NCBI GenBank assembly: GCA_934180065.1
Contig: CAKPRA010000030.1
Coordinates: forward strand, 1-23,014
Origin: an uncultured Clostridia bacterium
GTDB taxonomy: Bacteria > Bacillota > Clostridia > TANB77 > CAG-508
Length of the DNA: 23,014 nt
Reading direction: 5' to 3'
Shown: piece after piece, positions 16,463 through 23,014 of the stretch
How positions within the stretch are numbered: the stretch's first letter is position 1
How the letters are laid out: the number at the start of each line of letters is the position of its first letter
Notes under the pieces: model-generated
What the model saw: only the letters and a program-made list of their open reading frames with translations
What the model was told of the DNA's origin: nothing
The model's database searches: none
Position numbers and translations under genes: made by a program

Positions 16463-16504
16463 AAAAAAGATGTAGCATTTTATTTATAATGTTACATCTT
16501 TTTT
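16463..16504 (-). terminator. Intrinsic terminator of the M23 peptidase gene
   Basis: AAAAAAGATGTA pairs with TACATCTTTTTT, extended by CATT/AATG past a single mismatch, around an 8-base AT loop. A T-run closes it on the minus strand. It starts 5 bases after the stop at 16509. Confidence 0.9.
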
Positions 16505-16508
16505 GATT

Positions 16509-17603
16509 TTAGTTATACAAATATTTTTGTGGATTAACTGTTGCTCCATCTATTCTTATTTCAAAATGTAAATGATTTCCTGTTGAATATCCTGTTGACC
16601 CAACTGCTGCTATTGCAGTACCTGCTTTTACAGTTTGACCTTCAGAAACATATAATTTACTACAATGCGCATAATATGTTTCAACACCATTTCCATGAGA
16701 AATTTTTACTAAATTACCATATCCACCATTATTAAATTGGGCATATGTTACAACACCGTCTGCTACAGCATATATTGTTGTACCATTACTTGCTGCTATA
16801 TCTAATCCGGCATGTGTATGATTTCTTATACTTTCATTAACACCATATCTTGAAGAAATTCTTCCTGTTACAGGTGATACTGTAAAAGCAATTCCATTTA
16901 CATATGTGTCTGATAAAGATTGTGATTCTACACTTACATAATTATTTTGTGCTACAGTAGCTTTGGCAGCTGCAGCTTTAGCAGCCTTTTTAGCTTCTTC
17001 AACTTTTCTAGCCTCTTCTTTTTTAGCTTCTTCTTTTGCCTGTTGTTCAGCTATTAATGTATTATCTAATTTAGTAATTGTCGCATATTTCATATTTTTA
17101 TATTCTAATAAATTATTTGTATATACTTCTCTAATACCAAATTCAGAATTATCTTTATATTTTTCTGTTAATTCATTAACTTTTTGTTGAGCTTCTTCTA
17201 ATGTATTAACATAAGCTCTATCTTCGCCAGCTAATGTAATTGCATATAATTTATATGTTACATCTGCTTTTAATTTTAATGTTTTTATAATTGATTCCTC
17301 ATTTGTATTTGTATTTTTATTGATAACTGATAATGAATATTGTGGAACTTTATTTAATACTATTAATTCCATATTTTCATTATTTTGATTTAATACTTGA
17401 TTTGTCACCATACAAGTAAATTCTTCTTTGTTGTCTATATATCCTAATACGCTTCCATCTAAAGTGACTTTGTATGCTATTTTATAATTTTTTCTTAATA
17501 AAATTATTGCTAATATTATCATTACAGCTATAGATATTATTGCAGTTAATTTTCTTTTGTCGTTAGTATACTTGTTTAATCTATTGCCTAAAATAAAATT
17601 CAC
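16509..17603 (-). CDS. Membrane-anchored M23 (LytM-type) peptidoglycan endopeptidase
   Basis: A zinc metallopeptidase likely to cut peptide cross-links of the wall outside the cell. Residues about 19-37 form one N-terminal membrane anchor. Residues 40-180 are an extracellular region of unknown fold, followed by a Lys/Glu/Ala-rich coiled helix (183-216). The peptidase domain occupies about 240-364. Zinc and catalytic residues are all visible: H264 and D268 (HTHAGLDIA), H313 (YAHCS) and H344/H346 (NHLHFEI), so it should be active. No SPOR or LysM module is seen. The annotated GTG start (17603) lies only one base after AAAGGAG, an abnormally short gap. The next ATG is at codon 28, inside the membrane helix, so either the GTG is used inefficiently or a rare start such as ATT at codon 4 is used. 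Confidence 0.92.
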   Translation of the reverse strand: MNFILGNRLNKYTNDKRKLTAIISIAVMIILAIILLRKNYKIAYKVTLDGSVLGYIDNKEEFTCMVTNQVLNQNNENMELIVLNKVPQYSLSVINKNTNTNEESIIKTLKLKADVTYKLYAITLAGEDRAYVNTLEEAQQKVNELTEKYKDNSEFGIREVYTNNLLEYKNMKYATITKLDNTLIAEQQAKEEAKKEEARKVEEAKKAAKAAAAKATVAQNNYVSVESQSLSDTYVNGIAFTVSPVTGRISSRYGVNESIRNHTHAGLDIAASNGTTIYAVADGVVTYAQFNNGGYGNLVKISHGNGVETYYAHCSKLYVSEGQTVKAGTAIAAVGSTGYSTGNHLHFEIRIDGATVNPQKYLYN

Positions 17604-17632
17604 TCTCCTTTTTTTATTTGCGACTGTTTTAT

Positions 17633-17661
17633 ATTATACCACATATTTTCTGCAAATTCAA
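17633..17661 (-). promoter_or_regulatory. Sigma-A promoter for the M23 peptidase gene
   Basis: Minus strand TTGAAT (17661-17656), a 17-base spacer and TATAAT (17638-17633) preceded by TGG. The transcript would start near 17626, leaving a short leader of about 23 bases. Confidence 0.75.
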
Positions 17662-17799
17662 ATCAAAGTATACATTTTTAGCATATTTTAAAAGTTATAA
17701 ATCTGAAAGCCACTGATTTTTCGGGATTTTCTGCATGTGATTTTTTTCGATTTTTTTTTACTTTTTTTGAGTTTTTAGGCATTTTTTTGCAATTTTGTA

Positions 17800-18516
17800 T
17801 TATTTTTGAGAAAAATAATCTACAATTCCACTATAAATTCCCCAAGCCAATCTATTTTGATAATCATCATTTAACAACAATTTTTCTTCTTCTGGATTTG
17901 ATAAAAATCCGCATTCTACAATACTTATTGGAATTTCAACATTTTTTACTATATAGATAGTATCTAATTTCATTGAAACTCTGTTATTTTCTTTTTGTAT
18001 TGACTCATTCAAACTATTTTGTATTGATCTGGCAAGTTTTATACTATTTTCATCAGAAGATCTATAAAATGTCTGCCATCCTGAATATTGTTGCTGAGGA
18101 ATTTTATTTAAATGTATAGATACAAAGATATCTGCAGAGCTTTCATTTCCTATTTTTACCCTATTTTTTAAATCTGAAATTTTTTTCTCTTTTAAAGTTT
18201 TACTATCTATATCATAAATTGCATTTTCATCAGATCTTGTTAATATAACTGTTGCACCACTTTGCTCTAATAAAGATTGTAATTTCATAGCAATATTTAA
18301 ATTTGTTTCAGCTTCACTTGTTCCATTACTACTTTCTGCGCCTTCATCTGGAACTCCATGACCAGCATCTATTACTATAACTTTATTAGTAACTGGTAAT
18401 GTAACTGTGGAAACAGTTTTTTTGTTAAAAGCTGATCTTGATAAAAAACATACTGTTAAACAAATTGTAATTAATGAAAATAATTTAATAATTCTCTTTT
18501 TACTTATAATAATCAT
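17800..18516 (-). CDS. cwlD: CwlD-like N-acetylmuramoyl-L-alanine amidase
   Basis: A zinc amidase of the Amidase_3 family, 238 residues, cleaving the bond between N-acetylmuramic acid and L-alanine in peptidoglycan. A single N-terminal membrane or signal segment (about 10-26) is followed by the catalytic domain. The zinc and catalytic residues are present: H53 (DAGHG), E70, H135 (SIHLN) and E201 (VECGFLSN). There is no separate binding domain, as in B. subtilis CwlD (about 237 residues), which helps make muramic-lactam in the spore cortex. Size and layout favour CwlD, but a vegetative amidase cannot be excluded. The GGGG-type ribosome binding site just before ATG 18516 is buried in a hairpin. 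The gene follows the calcium ATPase gene. Confidence 0.85.
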   Translation of the reverse strand: MIIISKKRIIKLFSLITICLTVCFLSRSAFNKKTVSTVTLPVTNKVIVIDAGHGVPDEGAESSNGTSEAETNLNIAMKLQSLLEQSGATVILTRSDENAIYDIDSKTLKEKKISDLKNRVKIGNESSADIFVSIHLNKIPQQQYSGWQTFYRSSDENSIKLARSIQNSLNESIQKENNRVSMKLDTIYIVKNVEIPISIVECGFLSNPEEEKLLLNDDYQNRLAWGIYSGIVDYFSQK

Positions 18517-18517
18517 A

Positions 18518-18551
18518 ATAACACCCCATACTCTAATCTATGAGGTGTTAT
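18518..18551 (-). promoter_or_regulatory. Hairpin covering the ribosome binding site of the amidase gene
   Basis: ATAACACC (18518-18525) pairs perfectly with GGTGTTAT (18544-18551). After a C-A mismatch the stem continues with CATA (18527-18530) against TATG (18539-18542), leaving an 8-base loop. On the minus strand the GGGGTG Shine-Dalgarno is in the 3' arm, two bases from the ATG. No T-run follows, so it is not a terminator. Confidence 0.55.
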
Positions 18552-18599
18552 ATTCTATTATTCTTTCTATTTATAATTATTTTCTTTTTAAAATTCCTA

Positions 18600-18640
18600 T
18601 CTAAAAAAATATATATTAACTAATCTTATATTTTTTTAGA
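18600..18640 (-). terminator. All-but-AT 14-bp stem directly after the ATPase stop
   Basis: TCTAAAAAAATATA (18600-18613) is perfectly complementary to 18627-18640, with a 13-base loop. It abuts the ATPase stop codon (18641-18643). The T-run is inside the stem rather than after it, so it is an atypical terminator or a 3'-end stabiliser. Confidence 0.4.
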
Positions 18641-21298
18641 CTAATTTCCTAGCACTTTATAATTTGGTGTTTTATTCAATAATTTTTTATCATACTTTTT
18701 AGGTAACTTTGATTTATTTAAGAATTTTTGCAATTCCATTATTACTATTGGTAATAATGATATTGTTATTGTGTATAACCATTGAATTCCATTAAGTGGT
18801 TTAACTTCAAAAATCTGTGCCAAACTTGGAATTACCACTACCGAAATTTGTAACACTGTCCCCAAAACAAAAGCTCCAATTAGATATTTGTTTGAAAATA
18901 TATTTGTTCTAAAAATTGATTCTTCAGATCTTATATTAAATACATGAACAAGCTCTAGCATTCCAAGTGAAACAAAAGCCATAGTTCTAGCTACTTCTAA
19001 TCCAAATTTGTTGTATCCAATATAAAAAGCAACTAATGTTAAGACTCCAAGCATTAAACCTTCGGTTATAATCTGAGTCCAAAGTCCATCTGCAAATAAC
19101 GATTTTCTTGAGTTTCTTGGCTTTTTCTTCATAATATTTTTCTCTGCCGGATCAAGTCCCAAAGCTATTGCTGGGAAAGAATCTGTAACCAAATTTATCC
19201 ATAATAATTGTATTGCAAGTAATGGACTTTTTAATCCAAGAATTAGTCCAAAAAATATTGTAGCTATTTCACCAATATTTGTAGCAATTAAAAAATGAAC
19301 TGCCTTTTTTATATTATCAAAAATATTTCTTCCAAATTTTACAGCCTCAACAATTGTAGAAAAATTGTCATCCGCTAAAACCATATCTGATGCATTTTTA
19401 GCAACATCTGTACCATTTAACCCCATTGAAATTCCAATGTCTGCATTTTTCAATGCTGGAGCATCATTTACACCATCTCCGGTCATTGCAACAACAGCTC
19501 CTGTTGATTGAAATGCTTTAACAATTTTCACTTTATGCTCTGGTGTAACCCTTGCAAAAACAGAATATTTCATTATATTTTTTTCTAAATCTTTTTGTGA
19601 AATTTGATCAAGCTCTTTTCCTGTAATACACAAGTCGTTTTTTCTTAAAATTCCTAAATCGTTTGCTATTGCTTTTGCTGTAGCTATATGATCTCCTGTA
19701 ATCATAGCGATTTTTATTCCAGCTTCTTTACATTGTTTTATTGACTCTTTTACTCCTTCTCTTGGAGGATCAATCATTCCAATAAACCCAACAAAAATCA
19801 AATTATTTTCTATAAAATTCGCATCCAAGCTTTTAGGTAAAATATCTAAATCTATGTAAGCCACTCCAATTACTCTAAGAGCTTTATCTGCTAGATTTTC
19901 GTTTCTAGATTTTAAGTTATTCCTTTTTATATAATTCAAACTTTCAATATTTCCATTATTATAATACTTTGTACATCTTTCTAATAGTACATCTGGAGCA
20001 CCTTTTGTAATTATTCTATATTTATTATTAAATTTATGAATTGTAGACATTAGTTTTCTGTTTGAATCAAATGGTATTTCATTTATTTTAGGATATTTTG
20101 AATACAATTCAGATCTATTCTTATAAATACGATTTGCCCCTTCAACTATTGCTATTTCTGTTGGATCTCCTAAAATTTTTCCGTTATTTTGTATTTGTAC
20201 ATCTGTACACATAGTTCCAAGTTCCAGTATTAAATCTATTTTTTTCATATTAGCATCTTCATATTCAACAACATTCATTTCATTTTTTGTTAATGTTCCA
20301 GTTTTATCTGTACAAATAACACTACTACTTCCTAAGGTTTCAACAGCTGGTAATTTTCTAATTATTGAATTGTGTTTTGCTAATTTGGTTACTCCAATAG
20401 AAAGTACAATTGTTACAATTGCTGGAAGACCTTCTGGAATTGCCGCAACTGCAAGACCTACAGATGTCATAAACATTTCTATTACTGGAATTTTCTTTAA
20501 GATTCCTATTATAAAAATAATTGCACAAATAATTAGACAACCTATTCCTAATGTTTTACCAATTTGTCCCAATTTTTTCTGTATTGGTGTTTCAGGTGAT
20601 TCATCGTTTATAATCATATTAGCAATTTTTCCAACTTTCGTGTTCATACCGGTTTCAACAACAACAGCTTCTGCACTACCATTTGTTATAATTGTAGTTC
20701 CAAAGGCCATATTAACCATATCACCTATATTACAATCACCTTTTAATTTGACATTTTCATCCTTTAAAATAGGTATTGTTTCTCCTGTTAAGCTTGATTC
20801 TTCTATTTTCAAATTATAAGATTTGATTATTCTGCAATCAGCTGGAACATAATTTCCCGCTTCCAAAATAATTATATCTCCAATAACAATTTCTTCACTT
20901 GGAACGGTTATAATATTCCCCTCTCTTTTAACTTTTGCAACAGGTGTAGACATTTTCTTTAATGCATCAATTGATTTTTCTGCTTTTGCTTCTTGAACTG
21001 TCCCCATAATTGCATTTAAAATTACTATACTAATAATTATAATTGAATCTATATAATCTCCGCTTCCCTCAAGTTTAGCAACTGCCGCAGAAACTATCGC
21101 AGATATTATTAGAATAATAATCATAATGTCATTAAATTGCTTAATAAATTTAATAAAAATACTTTCCTTTTTTTTGTCCTCAATTTTATTTTTTCCGTAT
21201 TTTTCAAGCCTTTTTTGAGCTTCTTCATTTGAGATTCCATAAAGTAAGTTAGATTTTAATTTATAAATCAAATTACCAATATCATATGTATGCCACAT
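18641..21298 (-). CDS. Calcium-transporting P-type ATPase (PacL/SERCA type)
   Basis: A P2-type ATPase of 885 residues that would pump Ca2+ out of the cell. It has an N-terminal cation-ATPase domain (from about 5) and membrane helices near 55-75 and 83-105. The actuator TGE is at 171-173, VAAIPEGLP in helix 4 includes E289, and the phosphorylated D331 is in CTDKTGTLT. KGAP (432-435) marks the nucleotide domain, TGDGVNDAP is at 606-614, and helix 6 has NLVTD (N702, D706). The helix 4 glutamate with the helix 6 Asn/Asp matches the SERCA calcium site II. Helix 5 reads NIGE (674-677). Manganese or Na+/K+ specificity is less likely but possible. It starts at ATG 21298 after AGGAGG. Confidence 0.93.
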   Translation of the reverse strand: MWHTYDIGNLIYKLKSNLLYGISNEEAQKRLEKYGKNKIEDKKKESIFIKFIKQFNDIMIIILIISAIVSAAVAKLEGSGDYIDSIIIISIVILNAIMGTVQEAKAEKSIDALKKMSTPVAKVKREGNIITVPSEEIVIGDIIILEAGNYVPADCRIIKSYNLKIEESSLTGETIPILKDENVKLKGDCNIGDMVNMAFGTTIITNGSAEAVVVETGMNTKVGKIANMIINDESPETPIQKKLGQIGKTLGIGCLIICAIIFIIGILKKIPVIEMFMTSVGLAVAAIPEGLPAIVTIVLSIGVTKLAKHNSIIRKLPAVETLGSSSVICTDKTGTLTKNEMNVVEYEDANMKKIDLILELGTMCTDVQIQNNGKILGDPTEIAIVEGANRIYKNRSELYSKYPKINEIPFDSNRKLMSTIHKFNNKYRIITKGAPDVLLERCTKYYNNGNIESLNYIKRNNLKSRNENLADKALRVIGVAYIDLDILPKSLDANFIENNLIFVGFIGMIDPPREGVKESIKQCKEAGIKIAMITGDHIATAKAIANDLGILRKNDLCITGKELDQISQKDLEKNIMKYSVFARVTPEHKVKIVKAFQSTGAVVAMTGDGVNDAPALKNADIGISMGLNGTDVAKNASDMVLADDNFSTIVEAVKFGRNIFDNIKKAVHFLIATNIGEIATIFFGLILGLKSPLLAIQLLWINLVTDSFPAIALGLDPAEKNIMKKKPRNSRKSLFADGLWTQIITEGLMLGVLTLVAFYIGYNKFGLEVARTMAFVSLGMLELVHVFNIRSEESIFRTNIFSNKYLIGAFVLGTVLQISVVVIPSLAQIFEVKPLNGIQWLYTITISLLPIVIMELQKFLNKSKLPKKYDKKLLNKTPNYKVLGN

Positions 21299-21371
21299 AG
21301 CTTATCCTCCTTTGTATATTTTTAATAAATATATTCAGAGGTAAATACAAATATTCTATAAATTATAATAT

Positions 21372-21387
21372 AAGAATAATTATTCTT
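21372..21387. promoter_or_regulatory. 16-bp perfect palindrome upstream of the calcium ATPase gene
   Basis: AAGAATAATTATTCTT is a perfect palindrome. It lies just upstream of a TATAAT (minus strand, ending near 21363), for which only a poor -35 (TTAAAG) is found. A repressor or activator site overlapping a weak promoter is possible; chance in AT-rich DNA is also possible. Confidence 0.3.
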
Positions 21388-21407
21388 TAAATAAGCTTGA
21401 TAATTTT

Positions 21408-22232
21408 TTATTGGTTTTGATAATAATTTTGTATTAATTCATTATATCTTTTTCTTAATTGTTTTTCTGTTTCATTTGCATTTATTACTTCAGGAATTTC
21501 ATAATTTTCTCCAAATGTATCTACAGTTATTTTCTTAATCATTATCTTATTTATAGGATTTGATTTTTCACTTGTTTCCAAAGAATCTTCAACTTTTGTT
21601 GCAGAAATTTCTAAGACATTTTCATATCCTTCAATCACTTTTCCAAATGCGGCATATTTGCCTTGTAATTGGTTGTTAGTGTCTTTATTATCTGTACACA
21701 TTATAAAGAATTGACTTGATGCACTGTTATAACCTTCTTCAGTCATTCCATATAAACTATAGTCAGACCTTGCCATTGCTATTACACCAGCCTCAAACTT
21801 AATATCATTATCTACATTATTATCTGAAAATTCACCTTTTATTGAGTAATCATAATTAGAATTACTGTCAGAAGCTACTGTTGTATCTAAATCACTTAAA
21901 CTTGCATTACCTGTTCCATTTCCTAACTTATCTCCACCTTGAATCATAAAGTCTTCAATTACACGATGAAATTTTAATCCATCATAGAAATGATTGTTTG
22001 CTAAATTAACAAAATTTGCAACAGTTATTGGGGCTTTATCTGGATAAAGTTCGATTTTAATCTTCCCATCTTTTGCTACACCTTCTGCATTTGTGTATTC
22101 AACTTCCATTGTTACAATTGGATTCTTTTCATGTTTCTTATTTGATTCTTGATTCTTTTTTTGACATCCTGAAAATGTGAAAATTGTTGCTATAACTAAA
22201 GCAACAGGTATTATTTTCTTTAGTATTTTCAT
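21408..22232 (-). CDS. Cyclophilin-type peptidyl-prolyl isomerase lipoprotein
   Basis: A secreted, lipid-anchored proline isomerase of 274 residues, likely helping fold exported proteins at the outer face of the membrane. Residues 1-22 are a lipoprotein signal peptide with lipobox FSGC, so mature C23 carries the lipid. A charged linker leads to a cyclophilin domain at about 36-235. Core motifs are KFHRVIEDFMIQGGD (R90 matching the catalytic arginine; F95, M96, Q98), GVIAMARSD, SSQFFIM and LQGKYAAFGKVIEG. The domain carries an insert at about 112-142, and the C-terminal 35 residues are a helical tail. It starts at ATG 22232 after AGGAGG and has its own promoter. Confidence 0.93.
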   Translation of the reverse strand: MKILKKIIPVALVIATIFTFSGCQKKNQESNKKHEKNPIVTMEVEYTNAEGVAKDGKIKIELYPDKAPITVANFVNLANNHFYDGLKFHRVIEDFMIQGGDKLGNGTGNASLSDLDTTVASDSNSNYDYSIKGEFSDNNVDNDIKFEAGVIAMARSDYSLYGMTEEGYNSASSQFFIMCTDNKDTNNQLQGKYAAFGKVIEGYENVLEISATKVEDSLETSEKSNPINKIMIKKITVDTFGENYEIPEVINANETEKQLRKRYNELIQNYYQNQ

Positions 22233-22269
22233 AAATACCTCCTTAGTTTTATTTTTCTAATTTGAGCTT

Positions 22270-22298
22270 ATTTTATCACTTATATTTTATAATTACAA
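22270..22298 (-). promoter_or_regulatory. Promoter for the cyclophilin lipoprotein gene
   Basis: Minus strand TTGTAA (22298-22293), a 17-base spacer and TAAAAT (22275-22270) with TGA before the -10. It lies 38 bases upstream of the ATG. Confidence 0.5.
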
Positions 22299-22328
22299 AT
22301 TTTTATACAAAACACAGAAAAAATATTT

Positions 22329-22826
22329 TTATATTCTTTCATCTTCTACACTTTTTACTAAAACAGTTTTCATTTTATTTTTCTTTCCACCATGTATGTC
22401 ATCAAATAAACTATCCCCTATAACTAATACTTTTTCTGGATTTACCTCCATTTTTTCACATGCTTTTATAAAGTTTTTTCTTAATGGTTTAAGTGCAAAT
22501 CCAATATAATCTATTCCTCTTTCTTGAAAATATTTTTCTATATCTTTATCTATTCCATTACTTAAAACTATAATTTTTATTTTTCCTCTTATATTGTCAA
22601 CCCAGTCTTGATTACATTTTGGTATCATTTTCATTTCTGCTCTTATAGTTTGATCTACATCTAATATTATTGCTTCTATTCCATATTCTTGTTTTAGTTC
22701 CTCTATTCTTTCTACTGTTAAATCATTTACTTTATCTATTGTTATATCTGGTTTTACCACTTTTGCTAAAAGGTAATGTGCTAAGTCTATTATTTTATCA
22801 CCAATTATTTCTTCTATTTTTTTCAT
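22329..22826 (-). CDS. yqeG: YqeG family HAD-IIIA phosphatase
   Basis: A small HAD-superfamily phosphatase of 165 residues, the usual family size; the substrate is unknown, and relatives often neighbour yqeH and other ribosome or GTPase genes. HAD motif I is DVDQT (D56 nucleophile, D58 acid/base). Motif II is VLSNG (S89), motif III lysine is K113 in ALKPLRKNF, and motif IV is GDSLFDDI (D138, D142/D143). Motif I reads DVDQT where many members have DLDNT. It starts at ATG 22826 after AGGAG. The usual companions are not in the window; the upstream side is cut by the edge only after about 190 non-coding bases. Confidence 0.85.
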   Translation of the reverse strand: MKKIEEIIGDKIIDLAHYLLAKVVKPDITIDKVNDLTVERIEELKQEYGIEAIILDVDQTIRAEMKMIPKCNQDWVDNIRGKIKIIVLSNGIDKDIEKYFQERGIDYIGFALKPLRKNFIKACEKMEVNPEKVLVIGDSLFDDIHGGKKNKMKTVLVKSVEDERI

Positions 22827-22861
22827 TATTACTGTACTCCTAATTTTAGTTAATTTTCTGT

Positions 22862-22890
22862 ATTATATCATTAAAAAATGTAGAAATAAA
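22862..22890 (-). promoter_or_regulatory. Possible promoter for yqeG
   Basis: Minus strand TATAAT (22867-22862) preceded by TGA, with a weak -35 (TTTATT, 22890-22885) at 17-base spacing. The remaining bases to the window end (22891-23014) hold no gene or repeat that I can support. Confidence 0.4.
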
Positions 22891-23014
22891 GATGTAGTTG
22901 GTGTGTTTTGTTGAGAGCTTCGGGTTATGAGAATTCAATTAGCCATTTTTGAAGTTTATTGAAATGTTTAGTTTTTATTGAAATATAAGTGTTTATAGCA
23001 CTTTTCTTTTACTG

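Noticed and set aside
20370..20819. 149-codon plus-strand open frame within the calcium ATPase gene
   Set aside because: It lies antisense inside a clearly intact P-type ATPase, without a ribosome binding site or family motif.
22891..23014. Possible extra gene or repeat copy at the right edge
   Set aside because: No open frame with a ribosome binding site, and no convincing match to the array unit.

Overview
The window looks like chromosomal DNA of an AT-rich, low-GC Gram-positive bacterium, most likely an uncultured member of the Clostridia (inference). Supporting signs are strong AGGAGG-type ribosome binding sites, sigma-A promoters with an extended TGN before the -10, a GdpP-type c-di-AMP phosphodiesterase, a CwlD-type amidase, a LytM/M23 endopeptidase, a cyclophilin lipoprotein, and a large surface protein with thioester, SpaA-like and DUF11-like modules. 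Nearly all genes are on the minus strand; the only plus-strand gene is a small orphan at 9063-9314. No rRNA, tRNA, transposase, integrase, phage gene or CRISPR array was seen.

Layout in minus-strand reading order, from the high-coordinate end. A YqeG-type HAD phosphatase (22826-22329) is followed by a cyclophilin lipoprotein (22232-21408), a PacL/SERCA-type calcium P-type ATPase (21298-18641) and a CwlD-like amidase (18516-17800). Next come an M23 peptidase (17603-16509), an AI-2E family permease (16376-15225) with GdpP (15180-13156) 44 bases behind it, and SMC (13007-9441). SMC converges on the small plus-strand gene, and the two share a bidirectional terminator. The large surface protein (8798-4896) is divergent from that small gene. 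A YhaO/SbcD-like nuclease and YhaN/SbcC-like ATPase pair (4634-1609) follows, then a repeat-filled intergenic region (about 871-1619) and the start of a secreted Asn/Gln-rich repeat protein that runs off the left edge.

Most genes fit two themes: the cell envelope (surface adhesin, two wall hydrolases, cyclophilin lipoprotein, Asn/Gln-repeat secreted protein, Ca2+ pump, c-di-AMP turnover) and chromosome maintenance (SMC, SbcCD-like pair). Several have their own promoter, and near-consensus -35/-10 pairs could be placed by eye for eight genes.

The most unusual part is 871-1619. It is a tandem array of four full and one partial copies of a GC-richer unit of about 165 bp. The first copy is bounded by a perfect 26-bp inverted repeat, and the last partial copy supplies the final codons and stop of the ATPase gene. 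A diverged single copy of the same end sequence lies at 4747-4800. This looks like a small non-autonomous or structured repeat family not explained by any coding feature. Other points for a second look are three AATACGTT sites around the promoter of the Asn/Gln-repeat gene, a folded leader before the orphan gene, a hairpin covering the ribosome binding site of the CwlD-like gene, and an identical 24-bp promoter block shared by the M23 and AI-2E genes.
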